From Annulohypoxylon bovei var. microspora (lineage: Eukaryota; Ascomycota; Sordariomycetes; Xylariales; Hypoxylaceae), in NCBI GenBank assembly GCA_022836615.1, contig MU405273.1, positions 1 to 64,000 of the forward strand: a stretch of DNA of 64,000 nucleotides, given 5' to 3'. Every line of letters starts with the position of its first letter. Positions within the stretch are counted from its first letter, which is position 1. Under the pieces are notes generated by a model that did not search any database, was not told where the DNA came from, and saw only the letters and a program-made list of their open reading frames with translations. The translations under genes were made by a program, and so were the position numbers. Of the stretch, positions 10,958 to 21,809 are shown piece after piece.

Positions 10958-11764
10958 TGGCAATAGAAAGTCAGAATACAAAAGAAAGGGCTAACTAGAT
11001 TTGAACGAGATATTGCTGCTACTTCCTACGCATTGGAAAATTACAGCTGCATTGTAAGCCATTATCGAATTGTTTCGTTTTCTCTAGGATCTTGTTTCTT
11101 TGCCTCTTCTCTTTCACAAAGACAACTTTCCGCTACCAATAACCATTATAACTTGACATGGTCTTTCGCAAGAATAATAGTTGTTTCAAGCTGCCTATAA
11201 CGTTCTAGTCGAGTAAAGTTTAATACGATATCTTTATCATTAGTAACCTTCTGTATTTCAATGCTGTAGGCTATTAGAATTCAACATGGCTTGTTAATCA
11301 TGCTCCTAGAAATAGATTAATATTGTCATTGAGTTCTGTAGCTTATCTTCTTGGGTCGTGTTGTCGTAATTGCTTTGAGATGTATTCATAGATACCTAAA
11401 ATACCAATGTCGCCATACAAAGTTTGATGGCAACACTGATATAAAGACTGTAGATTCTACAAGTCGTGTGAGTAACAAGCCCCAACCCTTTTCTAAAGAT
11501 TTGACTGTGATGCCAAGACAATAGAATTTCCGGTTGAGGATATTGAAGAGTCGCCCGACTTTCGCGGTTAACTTCCCCGAACGGTTATGAGTTCGTACGG
11601 TAGAATAAAGATTCTCCCAGGGTCGAGTTGCATTCACATTTAAATACGAGATTTTGAGGGGAGTTCCGTATAGACGCAACTCCACATCGGTTGCTACTTG
11701 CCTGGCCTGTCTTGGATATGTGATTGATAGGAAGTTGATAAACTGTTCATGCCAATGATTTCGT

Positions 11765-11774
11765 GTATAAAAAG
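11765..11774 (+). promoter_or_regulatory. TATA box of the Cys-rich secreted protein gene
   Basis: TATAAAAAGG lies 108 nt upstream of the ATG at 11873, a normal distance for a TATA promoter plus 5'UTR. A TACCTACC run lies between it and the start codon. Confidence 0.55.
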
Positions 11775-11872
11775 GTCAAGCGGACTTGACAGTTGAGAAA
11801 TGGGAGTTATGATATTTTCATCAGCCAAACATACCTACCTACCTAGTCGACCAGAGATATAATCGCTTCAAA

Positions 11873-12258
11873 ATGCGTGTTTCTACAATCGCAGCTTTCG
11901 CTACTCTTATCGCTTCGGCGTTCTCGATTCCTACTCCTCAGGGAAGCCCCTATGATCCCGACATCTGTCTGCAAAGAAGCTTTCTTTCAGCAAGCTTATG
12001 CTCTGACATCAACCCTGCGTACACCAACGACACCTTGTCTGACTTTGGCTGGTACTGTTGCTGGTACCAGGTACCAGCTGCGCCACCGCCGGCGATGCCA
12101 GTATCGTAAGTTATTAGACCGAATATTTCCTATATAAGCTCACAAGTACTAATATTTGTATGTTTAGAGCATGGTTGACCTTTGCGGAAGACGGCTCGGT
12201 TGCGAACCGTTGCCTGGGCTCTGGAGCTTGCATAACCGGGTTACCCGGTACATCGTAA
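11873..12258 (+). CDS. small cysteine-rich secreted protein
   Basis: Two exons, 11873-12105 and 12168-12258, joined by a 62-nt GTAAGT...TTTAG intron, encode 107 residues. Residues 1-18 form a clean signal peptide ending at an alanine-rich, small-residue site before IPTPQG. The mature part has six cysteines (32, 43, 62, 63, 93, 99), including a vicinal CC pair within WYCCWY, which is unusual. One N-glycosylation site (NDT) is present. Size, secretion and even cysteine number fit a candidate effector or surface-active small secreted protein, but no known family is recognised. The TATA box at 11765 and the intron with correct phase support a real gene. Confidence 0.75.
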
Positions 12259-12595
12259 AGAGGATGCGTATCATTCAAAACAATATCACCGCAGTTGAAT
12301 AAACTATCTCCTTAAGCTCATATTGTCGAAAGTTCTGTGCATACATGTATACTCGATCCCGTATCATGATGTTAAATCTGCTAAAGACTATTTACCCCTT
12401 TCTCAATGTGGCTTGTACCTAGTAGTTATCATGTACCTATGTACCTATCTGTGGCTTAAAGCTCCAGGGTGCGGGGTGCGCGACTTGTAGTATCGGGCTG
12501 CGCTAGCGGATTCTTTATTTTCTTCCTTTCAATAACCTCAAAAGTCGAAGCTACACACTACAATTGAAGCCATTGATCCATTCTAGCGCTTCAAT
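12259..12595. other. short intergenic region
   Basis: Contains a few TACCTA words (12415-12450) and the 5' flank of the small membrane protein gene. Nothing else is recognised. Confidence 0.5.
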
Positions 12596-12856
12596 ATGAC
12601 GACAAAATCCAAACCCCAAGCCGTGAGGCCCCAGGCCATTTTTTCACCAAGATCTCCGATACCGAGACGAATCGATCCGTCTAGCCTAGAGTACAAAAAG
12701 GCTGCTGGGAAATATACACGCTTCATAATTGCCATGCCTATATTCCTAGTTACTTCATGGGCTCTATACAATCGTCTCGTACGAGGCGACGAAGCTAAGA
12801 CTTTGCCTAGAACTAGAAAATCAGAAGCAGCAGACACGGAACCAAACAAGCCATGA
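12596..12856 (+). CDS. small single-pass membrane protein, conserved-looking fungal type
   Basis: A single exon encodes 86 residues. A basic, proline-rich N-terminus (SPRSPIPRRIDPSS) is followed by a lysine/arginine stretch and one hydrophobic helix (FIIAMPIFLVTSWALYN, about residues 43-60), then a charged tail. The positive-inside N-terminus and small size recall small mitochondrial inner-membrane or ER proteins; this is inference. The RRIDPSSLEYKKA segment looks like a conserved fungal motif, but I cannot name the family. The start has a good context and no alternative upstream ATG is in frame nearby. Confidence 0.6.
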   Translation: MTTKSKPQAVRPQAIFSPRSPIPRRIDPSSLEYKKAAGKYTRFIIAMPIFLVTSWALYNRLVRGDEAKTLPRTRKSEAADTEPNKP

Positions 12857-13376
12857 GAACTACAAGAGCTTACTGCAAGAGCCATATCTTGTAAGTACAG
12901 TCATAAGGAAGCAAGAGGACTCCTATTAGATGATGGCTAGACCCTCGTCTACGCTTTGTCATTGAAGGCTAGTATGAAGACTTATGGATGAGTGCTAATT
13001 CACATCATGGCACTGCCCTGAATGGAAGAGACCGATGCCATTGGCTTTGTGCAAATTTCTGAAGTCTAGCGCAAGTGATTGTTTGGGTATGAAACGGGCT
13101 ATTTTCTTGACAATAATTGTTCATTGTCTAGCTATTGTAGCCTACAGTCACGAAACCTTGCGCTACCAGACCATTCATCTTCTCCTTGTCGGTTAACATC
13201 ACAAGGTCAAAGTCAGACAATTTTCTTTTATTGTCACAATGAAAGAGATTCGCCTACTCGGTTGTCCTTGGGTTCTTACAATACTATTGATATATAAAAC
13301 CCCACATTATACATCAAACCAATGTCTTGAAGAAAATGAAACCACCAAATAATCAACCAACCATTACTAAGCAACC
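12857..13376. other. intergenic region upstream of the CVNH gene
   Basis: 520 bp. It holds the CVNH promoter with a TATA box at 13291; no other gene is seen. Confidence 0.55.
13291..13298 (+). promoter_or_regulatory. TATA box of the CVNH gene
   Basis: TATATAAA lies 79 nt before the ATG at 13377, consistent with a highly or conditionally expressed secreted-protein gene. Confidence 0.6.
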
Positions 13377-13844
13377 ATGAAGACAAACTTCGCATCCACC
13401 CTGGCATTTATGCCTCTTCTCTCCATCGTCTCCGCGATGGAGGTTAGCGACGTCTACAAGAAGACACTTGGTAACTCGGACTGCGCTAATATTCACCTGA
13501 CGGGAAACCATGTCCTCCATGCCAACTGCGAGAGACCAGGATACGGGACACACACCGATTACGAGCTCGATCTAAACAAGTGCTTTGCGAACTATCTAGG
13601 CACTTTGAACTACATTCCCAACGGCAACGGCGGGTTTGGCGGGTCATGTAGCCCTTGCAAGATGAGCGGTACAAAGCTTGTCTGTGAGTGTTCGGTCGGT
13701 AGACGCCACGGTACAAGGCACAATGAGGTTGAACTCAACGACTGGAATGTCATCCAGATACAAGATGCTGAACTCACCTGTGCCAGCACGGAAGGGATTG
13801 AGAAGAGGGCAGTTGGCAAGGAAGCACGGCTCTTCGCCGCATAA
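13377..13844 (+). CDS. secreted cyanovirin-N homology (CVNH) lectin
   Basis: Intronless, 155 residues. A signal peptide (about 1-20) is followed by a single CVNH domain (about 34-136): the pattern NIHLTGNHVLHANC, then YELDLNKCFANYLGTL, then GGSCSPCKMSGTKLVCEC, and a second half with VELNDWNVIQIQDAELTC. The paired sequence halves and four or more cysteines fit the CVNH pseudo-repeat. Such proteins bind mannose-type glycans. The signal peptide indicates extracellular action, perhaps on fungal or competitor glycans. After the domain, Lys143-Arg144 is a potential Kex2 site that would release an 11-residue tail. A TATA box lies 79 nt upstream of the start. The family call is good; the role is inference. 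Confidence 0.82.
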   Translation: MKTNFASTLAFMPLLSIVSAMEVSDVYKKTLGNSDCANIHLTGNHVLHANCERPGYGTHTDYELDLNKCFANYLGTLNYIPNGNGGFGGSCSPCKMSGTKLVCECSVGRRHGTRHNEVELNDWNVIQIQDAELTCASTEGIEKRAVGKEARLFAA

Positions 13845-14524
13845 GCCGTGCCGCTTTTCTTTTACTTTGACTTCTAGTTAGATATCAGTTCAGGATGAAT
13901 AAAACGCAATGCTAAGGAGGGATACACACATGATGTATCATAACAGCTATTAGATATGAACCATTTTCCTATAGGTGAAACTTTAGACTAGACTGATGAT
14001 ATTCAAATGGCAGCGCCCACCACTTGCGGGGCATCGTTTCCTCTACCCTATCAGATTCGATATGAGAACCTTTCTAGGTACTAGGTGAGCATGCATATTA
14101 GCGTCGTCACGTCGTCTTACTAATGAGAAGCAGACTTAGTATCTCGCTTTAGTGGCCGACGCATACGACAGGCGAAGATCCTAGTTCTTATACCGGCAAC
14201 TTGAACCCGGATTATCACAGCTGCCTACGTATGCTGCTGAGCCACTGTGCAACATATCATATAATGCTATTATGCCATGCCTGCAGGTTTCTACCACGCC
14301 GCACAACTGTCGTGAGGAGTCACAACTGCAGCTAGTTTTTCGATTGGATCATCTACATGCTATATCCGACCGTCAACATCCTTTAGATAGAACCTGACGT
14401 CCTAGGTAGGTATATTTTGTCATACCTTGTCTCTTTCAACTCATAGTTTCTCTAAACTAGCCGCCAATCCTTTCTTGACTCCTCCCACCCTTTTGTTCAT
14501 CCTAAAATCAACTAATATTTCACC
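13845..14524. other. intergenic region with a degenerate tRNA-like patch
   Basis: Near 14190-14250 the minus strand shows GTGGCTCAGCAG, a TGATAA core and GGGTTCAAG, in tRNA-like order. The stems do not pair properly, so this is at most a relic. The 5' flank of the GMC gene is at the right. Confidence 0.4.
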
Positions 14525-16276
14525 ATGGTCGCCTCCACGGGATGGGACTATATTATTGTAGGTGGTGGGCTCGCCGGTTGCGTTGTTGCGAGTCGTCTGT
14601 CACAGTATAAACCCTCGGCTCGTATCCTAGTTGTCGAAGCAGGTCCGGACGTGAGCAAGAACGCAGACATTCTCCAATTCCAGTCACTCAAGTTCATCGG
14701 TGGGAATTTTGACTGGGGGTACAAAACAGTCCCTCAAAAGCACTATGACGGTCGACAGATCGATGTTCCTTCCGGCCGTGCTCTCGGTGGAGGTTCTGTT
14801 ATTAATGGATGTGAGAAATACGATACAATGCTACTAGCTAGCCGAAGCTGATGTTGTGTCTAGGCGCGTGGTTCCGCGGATCCAAGGCTGATTTTGACAG
14901 CTGGGCGGAAATTGTCAATGATCGTCGCTGGAGCTACGAAGGCCAGCTGCCCTATTTCAAGAAGACCGAGAAGTGGTACAGTGATGACAATCCAGATGGC
15001 CATGGCCAAGATGGCGCTATGCATATAGAATCCCCTATGTCAACAGGCCGAATTTACCCCCTGGCCGATATCATCGAGCAGTCTTGGAAAGAGCTCGGTG
15101 TAGAGAGGCTTCCAGGCTGTGACATGAACGCCGGGGATATTTTGGGTCTTGGCGAACTCAACGAAAATCGTCATAAAGGTGCCCGTCAGATTGCACCGTC
15201 GGCGTACCCCTTAAATGGTGTAACTATCTTGACCGACACTCTTGTTGAATCCATTGTTATCGACAAGAGCTCCGAGACACGGGCTACCGGTATTCGCTTG
15301 GCGGATGGCACGGAGCTTTATTCGAAACAAGTCATCCTCTCTGCTGGCCCTTATCAAACGCCGCAGGTGCTGATGCTCTCCGGCTTAGGACCGAAGGAAA
15401 CCTTACAGCAGCACGGGATCGAAACCAAGGTCGATATCCCAGAAGTCGGGAAGAACTTCAACGATCACGTTAAGATGCATCTCAACTGGCGACTAAAGGA
15501 CCCTTCAAAGGGAGAGGCCGTAGGCTCCAACAACCCCCTTTTCCTGAAACCGGAATTCGGAACAGGCGCACCAATTAGTTTCGTCGTCAATCACGAAGTT
15601 CCCAAAGATGGCCTTGTGGCTGCGATTACCAAGGACGAAGGTAAGCCGCCCGGGCCAGATCATTATCTCCTGAAAAGGCAGTGGGGTTTGATGGAGAACA
15701 TCATCATGTATCTGCCATTGTCGCCACTTCAAATCGATGGCACGCATATCAGTAACACGATGATGGCTACGAAACCCACGTCTCGCGGAACTGTAACCAT
15801 TGCGTCTAAGAACCCAGCGGATGCTCCCGTTCTTGATCCAAACTATCTCGCTACAGAGGTCGACAAGTACGTCTGGCGTCAGTCCCTCAAGAAAGCCATC
15901 TCTCTGATGACGGGGAACACTCGTTTGGGTCGCGAGGTAGTCGCAGGCGAAACTCCCATTGAGGGATTTGAACCTGTGACTACCGATTCAAGTGACGAAT
16001 ATTTGGACAGCCGAGTCAGGGCTCTAGGACGGTAAGTCTAACGCGTCTCTCTCGTGAGGTACAATTCTAATATGAGTGTTCTATAGTTCTACGTACCATG
16101 GTTCTAGTAGTTGCTCCATGGGAACGGTGGTGGACACCGACTTGCGAGTGAAAGGGGTTCAAAATTTGCGAATCGTCGATGCATCCGTATTCCCCGTTCC
16201 CATTGGTGCGCACATCCAAGCTCCCGTATATGCCCTTGCGGAACAGGCGGCTGTTATCATTTCCCAAGATACCTAA
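14525..16276 (+). CDS. GMC-type FAD oxidoreductase
   Basis: Three exons, 14525-14810, 14864-16031 and 16087-16276, encode 547 residues with phases closing exactly. The N-terminal dinucleotide site is IIVGGGLAGCVVASRL (residues 10-25) with VVEAGP after it. The GMC signature follows as GRALGGGSVINGCAWFRGS across intron 1. The C-terminus has YHGSSSCSMG with the probable catalytic His, and GVQNLRIVDASVFP with GAHIQAPVYALAEQAA. No signal peptide is seen, so it is probably intracellular, unlike secreted aryl-alcohol oxidases. It most resembles choline/alcohol dehydrogenase-like GMC enzymes found near metabolite genes. The substrate is unknown. Confidence 0.9.
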
Positions 16277-17268
16277 ATAGGGCAGAATAACATGAAGGCA
16301 AAGCAAATATGGAAGTTCCAATTGATTAAAGGGCTTGGTGGCAGATAATCACTTTCCACGAATTGTGGTGAGGTCAAATTCAATCATGATCTGTTCAGCT
16401 TGAGAATATCATACAGAAGTACAGTCATGCCCAATTAAATGTTATAACCAGGACATGTTCCGTTATCGTTGGTAACTGTTCAAATAGAAGCGGGACACCA
16501 ATATCGGACGCAAGTACTTCATAGATACCCGACCGGTTCTGCATCGTGAAGCCATTGTCGGTTACGGCGATTTCAAACCATGTATGGTCACTTTCCTGAC
16601 GACGACGACGTACTCACACTTAGGTGTCCATGCATATGATAAGGGATTTTGGTATACAATGGCTTTATGCTCCTCTGACTTTGCCTTGTGTCCATTACAT
16701 CTGATTCAGAACCCAACAAAGAGCTATTTATTTCCTTTCAGATCTTAGCTTTCTCATTATTTGACTAGACAATCAATTCATAATTGAATGATGGCTATTG
16801 TTTAGGTATTTATATATGTATGGTCTTCTCGACATGTCTAAAATTTGATGATGAGACACAGATCCCAAGGAACCAGGACTCAGTTTGCCACTTGCTCGTA
16901 ACGGACTCGAAAACACGATACAAGGCAGGAAGCAGAATTAAAATAAGTACGAAAGGTGCTATTTTCCGTCAAAATGGAATCAATCCCCTTAAATACTCGT
17001 GTTTCTGAGATTCAGCTTGTAGCGACTGTTATGATGCTGAATGTTGCCGTGCTCGGTGCTTTCCTCATGGCCGCCTGGAAACAGGAGTGTGCGGCACGCA
17101 AATTAGCGCTGGGCGCAGTCTTGGGATATTGAGGTAGGTACCTATATTTAAAATTCAGAGCCTCGAAATTTATAATTAATACCTAATGATTATGGTTTTG
17201 AAGTTATATAATGTTATGTACCTAGCAATTGACTGAACTCGTGATATCTTGACGGCCGATCTTTTGTT
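16277..17268. other. intergenic region
   Basis: About 1 kb between a plus-strand and a minus-strand gene. It has one AGGTAGGTACC run near 17132 and no supported gene. A 74-residue frame at 16784 lacks any family feature. Confidence 0.55.
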
Positions 17269-18119
17269 TTAAAAGAACGGCTCCCCTTCTGCAGCATCCA
17301 CTCCCTCATCGACAACTCTCGTCACAGCTGCCTCCGGGTCTTCGTCGCCGTCAAGCGTGTCGAGCCAGCAGTTCTTAACATTAGGCGCATCAAGCAGCAA
17401 TGCCGTCAGATTCGCAACAGAGGCACGACTTGAAGTTCCTTTTACCACAGGAAGCTTTCCGAGCCTCACTTTACCCGGGGGTTCTAATGTCAGTGCGCCT
17501 GGTCGAAGGCAGATGCCTGCAAAATCTTGTCTCTTCTTCCCTTCCTCGTACAGCACTTGGTCTGCTGCCACCTTGGCCTCGTAATACTTCTGAAGTACTT
17601 TCCTCGTAGTGCTTAGGTCCTCCTGCCAGACCTCCTCGGTCCACCATGATGGCTTCTTTAGGCGGGACCCGATGAAGGAGATCATGACGAACTTAGTGAC
17701 CGACGGAGTCGCTACGGACGCGCGGACGAAATGAGACGCTGCGTCGCGATCAATCTTGAACGTCTAATCGAGCTATTAGCATGGACTATAGCGAAATAGA
17801 CATAGCGGCAACTCTTTGAAAGTCATACCCTTTCCGGCCCCCCTTTTCCGCCGGCACCAGCACTCCAAACCACATAATCCGGCTTAACCTCGTCTATAAG
17901 ACTCTTGGCCTGCGCCTCGCTCGTAACATCCTCCAAGCTTCGAACCAGAACGCTCAGCTTTCCACTCTGACCCTCGCCAAGCTTCTGCAAATTCGCGATC
18001 TGGGCGGGGTCGCGGATGATGCTAGTGACATTCCACGATCGTTGAAGAAGCAGCGGCGTCAGTAGTTGGGCGACCTTCCCGCTGCCGCCAAGCAGAAGAA
18101 CACTATGAAGAGAAGGCAT
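17269..18119 (-). CDS. NAD(P)-binding NmrA-like / atypical short-chain protein
   Basis: Two exons, 18119-17829 and 17763-17269, joined by a 65-nt intron (GTATGA...TTAG), encode 261 residues. The Rossmann nucleotide loop is VLLLGGSGKVAQLL near residue 8. It is followed by SIIRDPAQ and DYVVWSAGAGGKG, typical of NmrA/YwnB-like proteins. The later FVMISFIGSR replaces the classic Tyr-x-x-x-Lys region, and YYEAKVAADQVL supplies a Tyr and Lys in spacing typical of extended SDRs. It is probably a cytosolic NAD(P)H-binding reductase or redox sensor. It lies beside the GMC gene, tail to tail. Confidence 0.85.
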
Positions 18120-18428
18120 TGTCTATAAGTGGATGTCTTATGACAGAAATGTCGAAGTGAAAGTAGCTTAGGGGCCGTTAGATGAGATCTTTAAAAGGGG
18201 AGACCCGGTCATACCGAGCTATACACAACCCCACATCACGCGATTGTTCTCCTTTTCACTTTTACGTCATTGCATGCAAAGACACAGTTAACTGCAGAAT
18301 TTCTGTATACGGTGCTTATATCCATATATAATTAGTAATCACTATATAAAGTTGAACAGGTATTCAATTAACGGGATCAATGGTAATCAATATATTAATA
18401 AGCTAATATTTCAAGACATGATGACTAA
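18120..18428. other. intergenic region
   Basis: AT-rich 5' flank of the NmrA-like gene and 3' flank of the membrane-protein gene; nothing else is recognised. Confidence 0.5.
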
Positions 18429-20594
18429 TTAATGCCTTTCTGCTTTTCTTCTTGGCAAGCTAAATGATGTCGCGTTCCCAAATGGTGTCACGGTGCCATC
18501 AAACCCAAACCCAGGCTGGAATCCAAATTCCCTAGACCGTATGATACCAAATCTAAGCTTAGTATCGCTTATGAAATCCGGCAAAGGCTTCGCCCCCAGC
18601 GTATTCTTTACGGCCAGTCTATCTAAGTCGGGATTTCTCGTTGTCAATAGCATCGAAGAAAAGGCCGTGCTGCTGGTGTATCCGTTGCTCCGCAGCGCCA
18701 TGCTTCCAATAACAATGCACCCCAGAGTGACCAGGATAGAAGTCAAGTATGAAGCTAGAAGAGTGCGCTTGTCGTATGCGAAGAAATTCCTCGGGCTTGA
18801 TACAGTCACCGGCGCCTCGATTGCAGCAACATCTTGCCAGTTCCTATAAGTCATGAGACTGTATGTAAAGTTCTTGGACAAGCTTTCAATTGCAGTCGCA
18901 AGCGTCCCACCATGACACCTGTCGAACGTCTGGAATGTGTTTGTCTCTCGTGTGGCCTCGAGGAAGTCCGAGGAATTCCAGATTTCTGGGCAGTCCATCA
19001 AGTCCGACTGGAAAACGGGGGCGGAGCCGGCACCAATCATGTAATTCCCCTTTTCGTATATTACTTCTCCTATCGTGTTTGTGAATATGCGACCAGAAAG
19101 GAAGTCCCCAAAAGTATAATGTGTCAAGTAATAGGTCGGGCAGATTGTGATGTTATTTGAATCGGGATCAGGGACACAAGCTCCGCTATCCAAGAGATTA
19201 GAACTGCGGCCCTGGGTACTGTTCCAATTCTGCGCCTCCAGATATTCAACAGAATTTTCTGTTATAGACTGAATGCCGTTATCGAAACGTATGTTTATAT
19301 CGTATGAGGTGTTGTAGAGTTGACAGACCAGACGGACATTATAGTCAGAATCGTCCCAAAGCCGGTTGAATCCCCCCGTACCAATAAGGATCATATTGGA
19401 CATGGAATAAGGGGCAGATGATTTGAAGACATATCCCCCGGACACGTTAAACGTACTGAGAGGTGACGTCGGCGGGCCGATTTCCCCGTAAAAAGCAGCT
19501 TCGACGGAAGTATAGTTACTAAATAGCGAAAGGTCCCATGTAGCCGAATTGTCCGTTTGAATTATTTCGCTGAGGTTCGAACATTTATAGGAAGGCCCCC
19601 AAAATTTTAAATCATAAGATGCGTTAGGAAATGGCGGCGACTGGGGAACGAAGCTATTTGATGTGTATGTGGACGTGAACAAGCGAGTGACTTCGGGGCC
19701 AACCCCCGTAAACCATCCACGTCCTCCGTAGATCGGCCAACCGTCAGTGTTCGAAAAGTTGTAATACGGTACCCTGGTTGTTATCTGGTTTTGAGTCATG
19801 CGAGGCGTTATAGTCAATGTTGCCGGCGTTACGACTGCTACAAGAGGGAGTATCCTACGATAGAGAAAATGGGTTAGACGAAGCTGCAGTAGAAGTATTA
19901 CCTGGGTCCCAGGTACTTGGTCAATATATAAAACTTACCATGAGATACCAGCAATGACGTAGAGTCGTTTCGCGCGAATCAACAAGTCCTTATTCAAGAA
20001 TGACCATGGATTTCCCATGACTTCAAACATGCTATCGATCCCTCCGATGGAGATAGATTTTTGCCCCAGTGTTGCCCATGTCTGTTGGACGGCGACAATT
20101 CCTATCGTCGCAACAAGCCCACACCTGGCAAGGAGAGCCAGTCCCGTTCCAATCCGAATAGCCCAGACTTGTTGTGCGTCGGAGTAGACAGGCGTGTTTT
20201 CTAGACTTTCGTAGTATATGTGGTGGCCCATCGCTGCTAGAGTACTTCCGACGAAAAGAGAAATTGCGAGTAGAGGATCTAGCCATGATATCCTCGTTCC
20301 ATCTTTCGATGCAGCCTCATCCTCTGGCTCGGTGTTAACATGTACCCCACCCTTAATGGCGTCTTTCGTCGAGTGTGTGTGACGATGTGCTTCTCCAGAA
20401 GCCTCATGTTCATCGGTGCCAAGACAAGAATCTTGACTTCCCAGCGACGATGGCTGGTAGCTGTGGTAGTGCGCACCGCCAGTATAGCCTCTCTGATATA
20501 AATTTTCTTCCGTAGACTGGGCGTCGCTACTTTCATCTATTAACACATTCGTATATGAAGGCCCAAAGGGCGTTAAATGTTGTGTATTAGCCAT
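18429..20594 (-). CDS. fungal multi-pass membrane protein with large glycosylated outer domain
   Basis: Two exons, 20594-19939 and 19854-18429, encode 693 residues. Residues 1-100 are hydrophilic and His/Ser-rich. Membrane spans are visible at about 104-123, 145-170 and 210-235, then a 350-residue region rich in N-x-S/T sequons (NFS, NAS, NLS, NYT, NVS, NTS, NNIT, NSS, NFT) and cysteines, then a fourth span at about 586-607 and a cytoplasmic tail. This architecture matches a large filamentous-fungal family often mislabelled formylmethionine deformylase-like. No deformylase motif (HExxH) is present. It is probably a plasma-membrane or wall-facing protein of unknown function. The family call rests on architecture and recall. 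Confidence 0.75.
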
Positions 20595-20614
20595 GCTTCG
20601 ATTAACTGAGTCTT

Positions 20615-20640
20615 TACCTAGGCACCTAGGTAGGTAAGTA
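20615..20640. repeat. ACCT/AGGT run
   Basis: TACCTAGGCACCTAGGTAGG-type run just upstream of the membrane-protein gene, of the same simple-sequence type as elsewhere in the window. Confidence 0.55.
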
Positions 20641-21056
20641 TGATAACCAGAAAGATCCTCAAAGATCGGGAAATCGCCTTAGATATTAGCATCTTGTTTA
20701 TACTTGTCGAGCACAGCTGAAAAGAGAGCAATACGCCTATAACGGTTCATTGGCGCCCATCACTAGTCTAATAGTACCAACAACGACATGAAACAGACCT
20801 ATCGGTTGTTGTGAAATGGCCCACCGTCTATCGGCATGGTTTGATGTTGCATTACTTAAGCGCCACAGCATCGTATGTGGGGTGTCTCCTTTCGCTATAA
20901 AATTTAATCGATCAGGGTAACGTCAAAAGTCTCGGCCTGCTAGACTATGAGTACCTACTTAGTATCATCACATAGTAATAACAACTGCGAGTGCCCTATA
21001 TTATTTCCTGGTTTTTTTTTTGGCTTCTTTTAGGGGTTTAATTGATCATATAATTA

Positions 21057-21196
21057 GTGGAGGGCGACAGCCGCAATATCCGCCATCCAGCCAATTCACT
21101 TTAACTTATTGGGAAAACTTTTATGTAAGTAAAAGTGGTAAATATATAAAATGGATTGGCCAGAGGATGGCGGATGTAACGACTGTCGTCCAGGAC
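21057..21196. repeat. 140-bp imperfect palindrome (foldback / MITE-like)
   Basis: The two halves are inverted copies about a centre at 21126/21127. The core ACTTTTA/TAAAAGT is perfect, and the arms share ATCCGCCATCC and CCAAT blocks further out. Many arm mismatches are C versus T, as expected if one arm mutated by transitions. No clear target-site duplication is visible. Confidence 0.55.
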
Positions 21197-21809
21197 ACGA
21201 TTCGTACCTGCTTACTGGCTTACTACCGCATACCTAGACGATTGCCGATTCCTGCTTCTTCAAGCGAAAAAGCAAAGATGTTGGTCCTAAGCGGGCGAGG
21301 GCTGCAGGACGGGCGCTTATTAGTTCCTAGGGATGACGACAGGGGAGTCTTTAGGGCTGCAGGCTGAGCTTGGCAAAGCTGGCTGGGGTGGGGGCCAAGA
21401 ATGTTTATGTCTGTGCTTTGTTGTTTTGGGCGTGAGGATTAGGCGGTGGGCGATCACTCTTTTCTCACCACGATAACTACCACACAAGAACAAACAATTA
21501 TGATGAAAAGCAGATATAAATTGGTAGGCCGAGTTTCTCCCATATGTACAGGTCTCGATATATACACGAAGAAAAAATATATACATGAATATCATGGAAT
21601 TCTCAAAACATCCTCCACCGCTATCCTATCGTCGCTAAAGAAACGTGATGGTCTTCGGTAGCGACCGCCTATTTACAAGAAGACCGCCAGTCACTCTGCG
21701 AAAAAACGAGCGTGTGATAGCTGACATTTTTTCATCTATAACTATACGCGTTAGTAGCTACGTCGGAATTAACCCGAGTTGAAACACGGAGGGATACTCA
21801 CTGTCCATT

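Larger units (their letters stand above)
9940..11872. other. AT-rich intergenic region with tetranucleotide runs
   Basis: 1.9 kb without a supported gene. It contains several ACCT/AGGT runs (10565-10585, 10911-10957, 11831-11846). A 99-residue frame at 11386-11685 (minus) has no family features and is treated as chance. Confidence 0.55.
20595..21809. other. intergenic region with a foldback element
   Basis: Contains an ACCT run at 20615-20640 and the 140-bp foldback at 21057-21196. A 115-residue frame at 21020 overlaps the foldback and is not considered a gene. Confidence 0.55.

Noticed and set aside
11386..11685. 99-residue minus-strand frame in AT-rich DNA
   Set aside because: No ATG context, signal or family match; probably chance.
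14190..14250. tRNA-like patch on the minus strand with GTGGCTCAGCAG, TGATAA and GGGTTCAAG
   Set aside because: The anticodon stem does not pair and T-loop spacing is wrong; kept only as a possible degenerate relic.
5044..18119. secondary-metabolite gene cluster
   Set aside because: No synthase, dedicated transporter or cluster transcription factor is present in the stretch; only a loose group of oxidoreductases is supported.
21020..21367. 115-residue plus-strand frame
   Set aside because: It overlaps the foldback element, has no family feature and no splice or promoter support.
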